NCBI GenBank assembly: GCA_963921795.1
Contig: OY997640.1
Location: 55,402,113 to 55,466,112, forward strand
Length of the DNA stretch: 64,000 nucleotides
Reading direction: 5' to 3'
From: Nannobrachium achirus
Lineage: Eukaryota > Chordata > Actinopteri > Myctophiformes > Myctophidae
Shown: positions 1 to 26,507 of the stretch, piece after piece
Numbering within the stretch: position 1 is the first letter of the stretch
Layout: each line of letters opens with the position of its first letter
Position numbers and translations under genes: made by a program
The notes under the pieces: generated by a model
Seen by the model: the letters and a program-made list of their open reading frames with translations, nothing else
Databases searched by the model: none
What the model was told of the DNA's origin: nothing

Positions 1-2059
1 GGTCGGCTAGCTTGCAACTCAGAACTCATGTAGCTAAAGAGGTTTGCTAACGTTCCGTAATGACTCTTCAAGCTGCCTATTCCATGGGGGTTGCGTGTGT
101 CCGTGGTCAGCAGCTACCTAGCATACAGGCTAGCAGAGGGTAACGTCACAAAGCGAAGGGTGGCGCACGGTCTGCGCATTCTGAGCACATGGGTAATGTG
201 GCTCTCTAGCATTTAACCTCCATGTCACCTGGTCCGTTACGATTCTTTTTCGTTATTATATTATTTTATGTGCACGCGCAGTTTAATAGGGCAGGGATGC
301 GCATGTATTATCAATGTCTATGCTTCGATTGTGCCCACTGTACAAGCTTAGCATACAGGCTTCGTTTGCTGTTCATGAGGTTTTGCCTGGTCTCGGTTAA
401 TGCTAGCTTTGCCCAAGCTGCGGCTGCCTGCTGGCATAGCAGCTGATGATGGTTGCCGATGCTACTCTGGTGAAAACGCTAACATCTGTTTATGTTTGCA
501 GCTCGGGCCAGAAACTGCCGCGTGTCTGTTGGCATCAGGGCGGCGTCGAGTGTGGCAGCGTTGAAGTCATTGGATACTATCCTCTATCGAGCTGCCGTAT
601 TGTTTCAATCTAAGGTTATAGTTCTGGGTCTCTGCGTATCGCACTGTATGCCCTTGTGGTGTTTCCGTAGCTGCGGCACTCGAGCTAATAATTACAGCTA
701 AGGCTACTGCTAGTGAAAAAAATGACGAGTTGTTTATCTTTACAATCACATTAAAGCGGCTACAGGACTGTTGCATCATGTTCACCATTGCAGCTCCAGG
801 ATAAAGGCTGCTAACGCCATGCTTTCTTTTCAGCTCAGGCTAAAGTGCTACATGTCTGTTGCTGCAGCTCACGCCAAAGCGAATACTTGTTGGTTGCTAA
901 CATTCTGTTTATTATTTCAGCTCCAAGCCGGAGTGGCTGCAGGCCCACTGCTACGTCATCAGGTTATCATGGCAGCTTTAGGCTAAAGCGGCTACATGTA
1001 CCACTAGATCGCGTTTTTCTTTATAGCTTCGGGCCACGGCTGCTACATGTTGCTGCTAACATCATGTTTGTCCTTTCAGCTTCTTGCCGGAGCCGCTGCA
1101 TAGCGGCTGCTACAGCATGCCATCATTGCAGCGTCGCGCTGCAGCGGCTGAGTGTTTTCTGCTAACATGTTTATCTTTATAGTTTCGTCCACTACTGCAT
1201 AATTCCATGAGACCAGTCAGGAGTCGGTTAGCACTGGAGAGGGCATTGATACTACAGCTTCCGCTACTTTTGCCGCTACCATGAGCTGCCAGCCTGCCCG
1301 CCCGCCCTCCCGCCCGCATGCCTGCCCGCCTGCACGCGCCATATTCAGCAGACGGAAGTGGCCTACCGCCAGCCCGCCGCCGCCTGCCTTCCCGCCCGCC
1401 TGCCTTCCCACCTGCCTGTCGGCCCTCCCGTCCGGCTGCCCGCTCGCCCGCTACAGCATCAGTTAATGCTATTACTGCTGCTACCATGAGCATGATCCAG
1501 CGCTGCGTCGTGCTGGAAGCCTGTGGTGCCGGCCCATCTTCCGGAGGCGCTGTCAGGTTGCGACCGTCGTCGCCACCGCCAGGTCACAAGGGAACATGGG
1601 AAGCTGCAGTTCCAGCACCAGCGGTGGGAACTCCATTCCTCTCGCCAGCTGCAGCTTTCCCAGATGCCCTGAGGAGCCACACTCTAGCAGGTAAATAGCA
1701 ACGCATTTGCTTGTTCGATTCTGTGAGCGTTCAGCCGCTCTCTAAGCTTGCTAATAATAGGCAACCATTATAGTTACATAGCAGCGACTTACTTGTACTG
1801 AATGTTGGGCTTTAGCCGCTCTCTAGGCTTGCATAGCTTGCCTTTAAAGGTCAAGACGGGTATCTCGTGGAGATTCTCATATGTGCAGCAGCAGACTCTG
1901 CAGCAGAGCGCTCCGTGGGCTGCGAAAATGTTCTCTGTGATCCTAAAAATCAGCGACCTTAGGCGTGGTTTCCTTGTTATGGTCAGCTAAAGCTAAGATG
2001 GTAATTTCTGCGGCAAGCACATGCGGTCACCAAGGCCAGGCTTAAGATGCGACTAGCAC

Positions 2060-2347
2060 ATGGCCTCTGAAGATTGCAGCTCGCAGTTTAAGCAGGGAAG
2101 GTACACCAGTGTCAGTCGCAGAACTAACTCTCCCTTCTGTCCTTTCATGTCCATGCTGAACACCGGGCTGTCTGCCCGACGTCCTCGTCTCACGACCCCC
2201 GGAGAGAGCTGCCAGATTTGCGGCCCGCCCCTCTTCACTCTGCATTCTCTCCGGATCGGAGCAGCCACACCACCAGCACTTCTGGTGCCCTCAGCTAACT
2301 CAAGATCCTGCACGCCAAGCTATCAAGCACACACAACACAGGACTGA
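2060..2347 (+). pseudogene. C-terminal remnant of a YR-retrotransposon tyrosine recombinase
   Basis: The 95-codon frame contains TNSPFCPFMSM (about residues 22-32) and HSLRIGAAT (62-70). The second matches the H-x-x-R box of DIRS/Ngaro recombinases (H62, R65). A Tyr follows in the SYQAHT context (Y88), where the nucleophile would be expected, and the frame stops seven residues later, as these proteins do. The H-to-Y spacing is somewhat short, so a small deletion is likely. No intact upstream catalytic domain was found; a frame at 1802-1990 may be a further decayed piece. The recombinase integrates element DNA circles. This copy is not functional. Confidence 0.6.
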
Positions 2348-2460
2348 CCGAAGCGTAATGGTTCCAAGCTGGAGTTGGACGCGTTTCAGTTAACGCTTCT
2401 GCTGCTGATGCTAATAGTGCTGCAGGCACTATTAACAGGGTTGTTCCATAGGGTTCATTT

Positions 2461-2574
2461 TGCTGCTTCTGCTGCGTTACTCGGGGCACGCGCCCCTGAT
2501 AGGTTGCATGTTTTATTTGCTGCTTCTGTTGCGTTACTCGGGGCACGCGCCCCTATCATGCAAAAGCTAGGTGG
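2461..2574. repeat. 57-bp tandem repeat, two copies
   Basis: Two units beginning TGCTGCTTCTG at 2461 and 2518, each carrying GTTACTCGGGGCACGCGCCC. It lies between the recombinase remnant and the terminal repeats. Confidence 0.75.
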
Positions 2575-3076
2575 TTGCTGGGGTGTTAGTTAGGTAGGAT
2601 GTGAAGCTGTATGGCGCTGTAGTTATATGAATTAAAGGTTTCATCGCTGCTTCTGGTTCTGCTGTCTATATATATATACGTCCATGTTGCTGCTCCCGCT
2701 TTTCTCTAGGGTGTTTTAGTATGGCTTCAGTCAGATTGCAGTATATCGTTATAGTCAGCAGTACCACCTTCCTCACCGTTGGTTCGGTCTGCCAGCTGCT
2801 AACATTCTTAATTATTAAATTGCTTTAGCAGTACTTATAGCGTTTTTGGCAAGCTGCCAATATCATTGCTTAGTATTTTGCTTAGTAATATTCGCTCTGC
2901 CAGATGCTAATATGCTTAATTATTATTTTTGCGTTAGCAGGAAAGGCAGTTCATAGTTTGCCCCGCAGTAATGATAACTTAATCGCTAGAGTCACAGCAG
3001 AGCTGCCTTCCTCGCAGTTGGCTAGCACTGGCATGGGATTCTGAGATTTTGGCGTGCTTTGGGGGTTTGTAGTTTT

Positions 3077-3393
3077 GGGGGGTATCGGGCCAGGGCTCGC
3101 TGTAACTAAATTATGCCCTCGATGCTCATGGTAACATGAGGATCGTGGGTTCAGCGAGCCATGGCCCGAGGCAGAACCCCATGCCAAACCATGCTAACTT
3201 AGGCTATAGATTCTATGCTGTCTTATAGTAGAGCTAAGGTAGGCTGCCAATACTATGCGCTTAGATATAGGCTTAGATTCTATGCTGTCTCTATATTAGG
3301 GTGCTCAATATGCCATGCTGTGTGATGCTTGCTTTCTGCCTTCATTCTGGTCAATAAAGTATATCTTAACCCAAGTGATCGTCTCCTGAAATA
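3077..3393 (+). repeat. Direct repeat copy 1 (B1-like terminal repeat)
   Basis: 317 bp identical, base for base, to 3597-3913. It contains an inner near-repeat around ATTCTATGCTGTCT (present twice) and an AATAAA near its end. The identity of the two copies contrasts with the decayed recombinase next to them. Confidence 0.9.
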
Positions 3394-3596
3394 GTGCGAC
3401 GATTCGTAAGGATCAAAGCTAGTTCAGGGGGCGGTCCCAAGGGAGCGCGCGCGCGGAGGGGGGTGGGTCACTAGGTCCTGCCCCCCCCTTACCCATAGTT
3501 CTTAGGGAAGTCAGATGGTGGGACTCAGTCTTGTTGCATAGCACTGCCCCGCCACCACCCCAGCGCCACCTTCAGGTTCTGCCTTTGATCCCCCTC

Positions 3597-3913
3597 GGGG
3601 GGTATCGGGCCAGGGCTCGCTGTAACTAAATTATGCCCTCGATGCTCATGGTAACATGAGGATCGTGGGTTCAGCGAGCCATGGCCCGAGGCAGAACCCC
3701 ATGCCAAACCATGCTAACTTAGGCTATAGATTCTATGCTGTCTTATAGTAGAGCTAAGGTAGGCTGCCAATACTATGCGCTTAGATATAGGCTTAGATTC
3801 TATGCTGTCTCTATATTAGGGTGCTCAATATGCCATGCTGTGTGATGCTTGCTTTCTGCCTTCATTCTGGTCAATAAAGTATATCTTAACCCAAGTGATC
3901 GTCTCCTGAAATA
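3597..3913 (+). repeat. Direct repeat copy 2 (B2-like terminal repeat)
   Basis: Identical to 3077-3393. The 203-bp spacer (3394-3596) is GC-rich, with (GC)n and C/G homopolymer runs, and would be A2 in a split-direct-repeat element. Confidence 0.9.
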
Positions 3914-4253
3914 AAAATGTTAGGATATTTGTGTAAAAACAATAGAGGAGGGAGACCACTGTAAAATACAAAAGAATAGTTTCAATGCCTTCAAACAGTA
4001 ATTGGCTTAAAAAATGATAGACTATACTCAGGAACACGTTTCGAGTATCTTTCTTGGGCAGCCTTTTGTTTGTTTGTTTGCCAAAACAAAAGTTGGGGGA
4101 AAAAAAGAACAGTGGTCTCTCTCCTCTATTGTTTTTGCATTGGATTTTTTGCCTCCTTGGGAACCCAAGGAAGGACTCTCCACCTTTTTGTGTGGCACTC
4201 TTTCTGTGCCAAATGCCAAAATGGCTCCAAGGTTCATGTGCCACCCATGATTT

Positions 4254-4340
4254 TTGATTTTTTTTTTGATTTTTTTTGAAAATTTTGATTTTTTTTTTTT
4301 TTTTTTTACACAAAAAACACAAAAAAAAGAAAAGACGTCA
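4254..4340. repeat. Poly-T/poly-A low-complexity tract
   Basis: Runs of T broken by GA, followed by A-rich sequence. No coding signal; the antisense frames across 3825-4322 are translations of this tract and flanking unique DNA. Confidence 0.8.
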
Positions 4341-4422
4341 TTGGCACTGAATGAGTTTAGTGTGTTACCATGTAAAATGTTGGAATGTATCTCATGCCAT
4401 GTATGGCATATTACTCACTTAC

Positions 4423-4688
4423 TACCATCAGCCTGATGCTGTTGCTCACTGCCGTGCCCCGCTTTGTCGTCGCCTTGCAGTGGTATGACCCTTCCGTTCC
4501 CATGGCAACCTTCAAGGAGAAGTTGGAGAACGTTGCCATTTGGTCACCTTGGAGACCGGCCCTTGTAGCAACCAGGTGATCGCTGTCCTTCACCAGCTGG
4601 TAGGTGATTGGTGTAGAGGAGTCATGTGACTTACAATGGAATGCCACTTTCGAGCCCAGGTAGGCCATCTCTGGACCAGTCAGCAGCA
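4423..4688 (-). CDS. Orphan Ig-like domain exon, candidate C17orf99/IL-40-like gene
   Basis: This minus-strand exon encodes one Ig-like domain of about 88 residues. Visible features are a first cysteine in VAFHCKS, STPITYQL after it, FSNFSLKV, and a second cysteine in GSYHCKAT. The acceptor is CTTTCTCCAG (phase 1, usual for Ig exons). The donor is a perfect GTAAGT at 4422 (phase 0). It lies 3.3 kb beyond the TMC8 stop, on the same strand. From established gene order, human TMC8 is followed in that orientation by C17orf99 (IL-40), whose domains share the PITY-S-L and SFNL-V-L patterns. PECAM1/FCRL C2-type domains look similar, so the assignment is inference. No signal-peptide exon or second Ig exon was found between 4700 and 7980. 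Further 3' exons would lie in or beyond the retroelement, so the gene may be broken. Confidence 0.6.
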
Positions 4689-5543
4689 CTGGAGAAAGCG
4701 ATCCACCTACTAACGGAGTAGACAGGATTACCTAAAAGCAGTTTGGACCCTTGATGCACCACAAGCTTAGCCATAAACCTGATGCTTAGGCATCTACAGG
4801 CAACTCAAGATGAGTGACATTTATCCTCAGTGAGAATTGTTTATGTCAAATCTTAAATGATGATGGCAGAGGAAACCATGCAACCTTCATTTCCCTCTCC
4901 ACCTCCTACATAGAGCTACTGTATACTGCACATATACACACCCCTTCACAAAGTGCAGATTAGTATTGTAAATTATTGTTCCTTTTTTGCTCCAACCCAA
5001 GAAAATAAAGTCAACATTGTTTTTTGTAGAAGTTCCAAAGATTCTGTGATAACTGGATAAATGGGAGTCATTAAGAGTTTTGTTAAGTACTGTTTGTTTT
5101 GAACTGTCTGCAGGCTAGATATAAATACTGGACAAAATGTGGAAAGTTTTCACAAAAGCTTTCACTGATTGCGTTCACAATGTATCAACCTACAATGCCA
5201 TCACAATACATAATAGTATAGTAAAATATAGTACTCAACTGTGTAGTAACAAAAAAAGAAAGAGCCAGATTACTGGTTTGATAAACTTACTTGTCTGGGA
5301 GACAAAACTTGCCAAAACTGTAAAAGAAAAAGACGAACAAAACAATGTTTTCATAATATTAGTCTATTAAATGACTGGTTAAAATCGAAATGTCTTCTTT
5401 AACAATCTTTTCACTCACCCAAAACTGGCAAGAAATAAAGTGCCTCTAGCTTCGTCATTCCACTGGTCTATTAATTGTGGGCATGTTTTGTTAACTAGGT
5501 TGACTGTGCCTGTGTGTCTGTAACACGCACGCACGCACGCACG

Positions 5544-5592
<49 letters not shown>

Positions 5593-5904
5593 GCACATAT
5601 TTGTGTGTAAAAGATAGGGCTGTTGTTGCACATTCTGTATGCTACAGATAGATAACATACTGTGTGCTGTACGTTTGCGTAACTTGCGTAACGGTCTATG
5701 AAGTAGTTTTCAACTGTATTGTGCAAATACAATTAAAGACACAAAGGTTTATTGCTTAGCACCTTAGTGAAATGAAATGTTTATACAAACATTGGATCAT
5801 GAAAACCCATGCAGAATAATGGGCTCATTTTGACATCATCCATGTCATGTGCTTTGAGCATTATACCGGTACATATCCTTCTTTTTTTAAAGATTTGTTT
5901 TTGG

Positions 5905-6077
5905 GCTTTTAATGCCTTTATTTGATAGGATAGTAGACTGACAGGAAATGGGGAGAGAGATGGGGAATGACATGCAGCAAAGGTCGTCCGGATCGGGAAT
6001 TGAACCGGCGACGCCAGCAGGCATCATAGCCTACTATGTGGTATGTGCCTTGACCACTAGGCCTGCGGGCACCCCTC
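5905..6077 (-). mobile_element. tRNA-derived SINE (family 1), minus orientation
   Basis: Read on the minus strand it has a tRNA-like head with a box-B-like GTTCAATTCCC-type stretch. The body is CATTCCCCATCTCTCCCCAT-like, and the tail carries AAATAAAGGCATTAAAAGCC. Related copies lie at 7768-7920 (-), 57741-57935 (+) and, head only, 63127-63205 (+). Confidence 0.7.
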
Positions 6078-6712
6078 ATTATACATATCTTTCAACGGAA
6101 ACCTGAGTATATAGCCTTTGATTTATCTCTCCCCAGACAGGACATGTAAGGAGTGTTGTTAGGCGAGATCAGGCGTGGAAAAAGTAATATATTTCTTTAT
6201 TTAAGTCAAATTTAACTATCAATACTGCAATGTAGAAACACTGTTACAAGTAAAAGTTCAGTAATCAAAATTCACTTGAGTGTACAAAAGTATTGAGGTA
6301 AAAGTACTCATTGTGCAGAATGTCCTGTTTCACAAGTTATCATATAAAATGTATTGAAATCCTTTGAAAAGAGCAGATATACAAGCAGTAAAAAAGTACT
6401 ATATTTGCACTTCACTCAGAATCCTCTAGCGAGATCTAGCCATGGTGTTTGACACAGGAAATGATGTAAGTTCAGTTCACTCTGGTATTTCCTATAAAGC
6501 TACTTAGGTTTGTCTTAAGAATGGGTGTGAGTATTCAGACAGATAGACCACGTCCATCACACACATGTCCAGACTATAATTGCGACCGAAGGTCGCATAT
6601 ACTCTGAAGAATCGTGTCGCTTGAGTGTCCTTCCTTCCTTCCTTCCTTCCTTCCTTCCGTATCCTCGTGACCGTCCTTCCGTATCCTCTGTGATGTCAGT
6701 GTGATGTCAGCG

Positions 6713-7200
6713 AGTTGTGACATCACTTCCTGTACAGGGCGGCTACACGAAATGTGGATAACACTATATATGGAGATAGTCCAGTCCATCATGTCATATG
6801 GGACTACCGTCATAGAAAGTAGCCATTGTTAGGCCGGAGTCATTGGCTGTCTAAACATGGAGATGTGGATAACACTATATATGGAGATAGTCTAGTCCAA
6901 TATGTCATATGGGACTACCGTCATAGACAGTAGCCATTGTTAATCCGGAGTCAATGGCTGACTGTCTGTACAGGAAGTGATGTCACATGACATACTTTTT
7001 ATGCCCATATATGAGTCCTAACATGGAGATGTGGATAACACTATATATGGAGATAGTCTAGTCCAATATGTCATATGGAACTACCGTCATAGACACAGCC
7101 ATTGACTCCGGCCTAACAATGGCTACTGTCTATGACGGTAGTCCCATTATGACATGATGGACTGGACTATCTCCATATATAGTGTTCTCCACATTTCCAA
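6713..7200. repeat. Three direct and one inverted copy of a ~110-165 bp unit
   Basis: The phrase GTGGATAACACTATATATGG starts at 6754, 6865 and 7031, each followed by GGAGATAGTC and, further on, ACTACCGTCATAG. The same unit appears inverted at 7106-7193. TGTGATGTCA/TGACATCAC phrases accompany it. 34680-34985 carries a related family. Confidence 0.75.
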
Positions 7201-7767
7201 ATTCCATGTTTAGGCCCCATCGCTCACACCCTCGATGGGGTTGGCGATAGGGCCTTTCTGTGTGGAGTTTGCATGTTTCCCCGTGTCTCCTAGGGTTGAT
7301 ACCCTCACAAAAACATGAACAAACTCCCCCCAGAATGATAACAACTAGAATCGTCAGAGAAACACTGTGGTTGGCCAGATAGTCAAGAATTGGCGATGTC
7401 ACCCTGAGGTGTCTTACTAGTACTGAAACTCTGAAACGGCGGTTATAGCAGGAATAATGGGAGTGTCCTAGCACAATTTGGAAACTGATCATGCCCATTC
7501 AGCCCATGATGTTATTATGTGGCATATTGTCATTTATTTGTATGTTTCATGTTACTGTATTTCTTATTGCTGCTGTTTTCTTGGCCAGGTCTTCCTTGTA
7601 AAGAATATCCACCTCAACTCGTCGTTTTAATGGATGTAAAAGTCTGTTGTTTTGCCTTGCTGTGTAGATGGGTGTTGTCGGTAGAGCAGAAGTAATCTCT
7701 GTTCTTTTGGTGAAATGCACATTTAACAACAATCTTGAATGTCTTTTTGTTTTGGTAAATTTTTTAG

Positions 7768-7920
7768 GCTTTTATGCCTTTATTGACAGGACAGTAGGCT
7801 GACAGGAAATGAGGAGAGAGAGTTGGGGAGTGACACGCAGCAAAGGCCGTCAGGGTCGGGACTCGAACCCATAATAAGGCAACACTGAGCCAAGGTGCCT
7901 GGACCGCATTGCCAGTGGTC
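7768..7920 (-). mobile_element. tRNA-derived SINE (family 1) in the TMC8 3' flank
   Basis: Same orientation as TMC8, starting about 70 bp beyond its stop codon. Its tail carries GTCAATAAAGGCATAAAAGC, so the AATAAA at 7784-7779 is the first good polyadenylation signal after the TMC8 stop (about 205 nt downstream). Confidence 0.7.
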
Positions 7921-7988
7921 CAGGCCCACCATCTTGAATCTCTTTAGGTGTGTGGAGAGGGGTCTTTCTCCGTTCTCAAATGGCTGTC

Positions 7989-24335
<16,347 letters not shown>

Positions 24336-24440
24336 GTTATTGTCCCAGCATCCCCCCAAAATTACATCTACATTAACACACCTCCTAAAGTGCATAGAAC
24401 ATTGATCCACATCCACTATAACCCATCACCAACACTAACA

Positions 24441-24468
24441 CCCTAACCCTAACCCTAACCCTAACCCT
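24441..24468. repeat. Interstitial telomere-like repeat
   Basis: Four CCCTAA units plus CCCT, about 106 bp upstream of the TMC8 start codon on the promoter side. Confidence 0.95.
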
Positions 24469-24734
24469 TGTATGAAACAAACAAATAAACCCTCAGTTGG
24501 GTACGCTTCTGTGCATTACACAGCACTCTGATCACTTAAAAACCACACATAAGGCGTTGTATACTGATCCGACTGGTGAGATATCAGTTCTAGCAGATGG
24601 AAGAGATTAAGCCATAAGAAACAGGAAGTGTTACAGGATGTAGCATGTGTGGTTACTTTGGTGGTTGAAACATAAAGTGCAAAGGGACGAAATAACAGCA
24701 ACAGCACAGGCACACAAATGCAAAAACACAGGTG

Positions 24735-24807
<73 letters not shown>

Positions 24808-26110
24808 GGCTGAAGTAAAAGCGGATGAGGTTAGGAAGATGAAGACAGTGTGGTGAGTACAAATCCTTGAGGAAGGATAGCTGATTGTTTTTCTCGGCCA
24901 TTAGGAAAGACACACACACACGCACACACAGACACACACACACGCACACACACACACGCGCACACGCACAGTCGCGCACACACAGCGCGCACACGCACAT
25001 ACACAACAACTGCCGGGCTCTCTAAATAGCCTGAGAGAACTGAAGGTTATTTTTTCTCAGGCTATACTGTGCATGTGCAATTTAACAGCGGTAGGCTACC
25101 CAACTTGTCTTACCTTTGGATGTCTGAAAAGAATATGTCATATTATGAGATACAGAAAAAATAGGCAGAAAGTTAAACAGACAGCGAGTGAGACAGATAT
25201 ACATTTAGATAACCATGCCAGTGATAGGCCTACAAGCATAGCAATAGTAATAAAATGTATTTGAACAGCACAATTTATCAATGAACACAGCTAGTTCAAA
25301 GTAAAGCAACAGAAAAGAACATTTCCATTTAGTTCAATGGAGAAGTGAGACCATGTTAAATTCGGTTCCTCAAGCTATATAGGCTACTTTAGCTCAGCTC
25401 ATTCAATGATACAGATGTAGACAACAAGACAGAGAAAACAGACAGAATACAGTTAGTTAACAAGACTAACCCATATTAATGCCTTGTTACTTTTTCAGTG
25501 TAATGGAATCAGGTGACCACTTTTAAACCTGGTTACTGCAATCCTGTTTACTCATCACCAGCCACCATGTCTTTCATGTGAACTGCATGGCACATACAGT
25601 ATATCTGAGTTTCAGTGGAATTTAAACCAATGTGATCAGTCATTCAGGAACTGGTGGCTAAATCTGACTAGAGACCAATCAGGAGCCTCCCACTCCACCA
25701 CAGACACATCACGGGGCATCCGTCGTCTGAAACCAACATACATCAGCTTTGTCTACATACTGAAGTCAATTCCCGTAAGCACTGCATGATTTCAACATAC
25801 TGACGTGACGTCCACCTCACCATTGCACAGCACTTTGTTACCAATTCCCCCCCTCTGTTTACTGACAACCAGGCAGTGGGAAGCTGAAAGGAAGATAACA
25901 TAGGTGAGTCACCTATAGTGATGAAGATTATGTGATGCTGGTAGGAGGCTAGGATGGGGCACATGTGGGTCCACAGAAGGGTCTTATACAGTAGCCTACT
26001 ACAATACCATCTCTTGGAACAGTAGACCTATGTTGTGTTAGGAAAAATATTGTATATTCACATAGTACCACCCAGCACACATAGAGCCAGGCTGCCAGAA
26101 TACACATGCC

Positions 26111-26507
26111 TCTTACAAGCTAAAAGAATAATTGCATTATCTTGGAAGAGTCTGGGCAAACCGAGTATTTCTCAATGGTTCAGAGAACTGTGTTCATGTC
26201 TACCTCTGGAAAAGATTACATATATTTTGAAGGACAAACAAGAGGTATTTCAGAAGATATGGGGTTGTTTCATTCAATATATGAAAGATTGTAACTTGGG
26301 ACACTTAATGTCAGAACAGGGGGGGGAGTAGTGCTGTTGTTGTTTTTCTTTTCTATGTTTTTTTTTTTTTTTTGTCATGTATTTTTTTTTCTCTCGCTTT
26401 TGCATTTTGTATGTAAAAAAAAAAAAAAAAAAAGTGTAACAATTGTAACAATTGAATTTCCTGTGAAAAAAAGAAAATTTTAATAAATATATTGTTAAAA
26501 AAAAAAA
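26111..26507 (+). mobile_element. 5'-truncated L1-type LINE with 14-bp TSD
   Basis: The frame up to 26331 ends with KPSISQWFRELCSC, KITYILKDKQEVFQKIW and GCFIQYM, the usual C-terminus of vertebrate L1 ORF2. It is followed by A/T-rich 3' UTR, AATAAA and an A-tail. The 14-mer AGAATACACATGCC occurs exactly at 26097-26110 and 26508-26521, a textbook target-site duplication. Confidence 0.88.

Larger units (their letters stand above)
1..3913 (+). mobile_element. Decayed tyrosine-recombinase retroelement (Ngaro/DIRS-like), right end
   Basis: The right part of this block reads as the 3' end of a tyrosine-recombinase (YR) retrotransposon. A recombinase remnant at 2060-2347 is followed by two identical 317-bp direct repeats (3077-3393 and 3597-3913) separated by 203 bp. 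Ngaro elements end in split direct repeats ordered B1-A2-B2, which fits this layout; the matching A1 copy and the gag and RT genes would lie left of the window. The 1-2000 part has no convincing open frame. It contains degenerate GCTAAC...CAG motifs and a proline-rich GC stretch (1290-1440), and I cannot show that it belongs to the same element. An AATAAA (3353-3358 and 3893-3898) sits near the end of each repeat. The left boundary is unknown. Confidence 0.55.
4700..7980. other. Intergenic interval between the Ig exon and TMC8
   Basis: No protein-coding exon recognised. 4700-5400 is unique AT-rich DNA. 5524-5590 is an (ACGC)n/(CA)n microsatellite. Then come two SINEs (5905-6077 and 7768-7920), a (TTCC)n run at 6630-6658, and a family of direct and inverted repeats at 6713-7200. 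7201-7330 resembles a widespread fish interspersed repeat (GTGTGGAGTTTGCATG core). Confidence 0.6.

Noticed and set aside
1281..1698. Proline/alanine-rich collagen-like frame
   Set aside because: GC-rich CCCGCC repeats give similar frames on both strands; no recognisable domain.
3077..3913. Interpretation of the identical 317-bp repeats as LTRs
   Set aside because: No TG..CA ends, primer-binding site or target-site duplication, and only 203 bp between them; a tyrosine-recombinase remnant directly upstream fits split direct repeats better.
3825..4322. 165-codon minus frame rich in Lys and Phe
   Set aside because: It runs through poly-T/A low-complexity DNA and the terminal repeat; no domain is visible.
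7547..7732. Minus frame with KRRVEVDILYKEDLAKK as a last TMC8 exon
   Set aside because: No acceptor gives the required phase 0, whereas 8084-7989 joins in phase, matches the TMC8 tail and ends in a stop.
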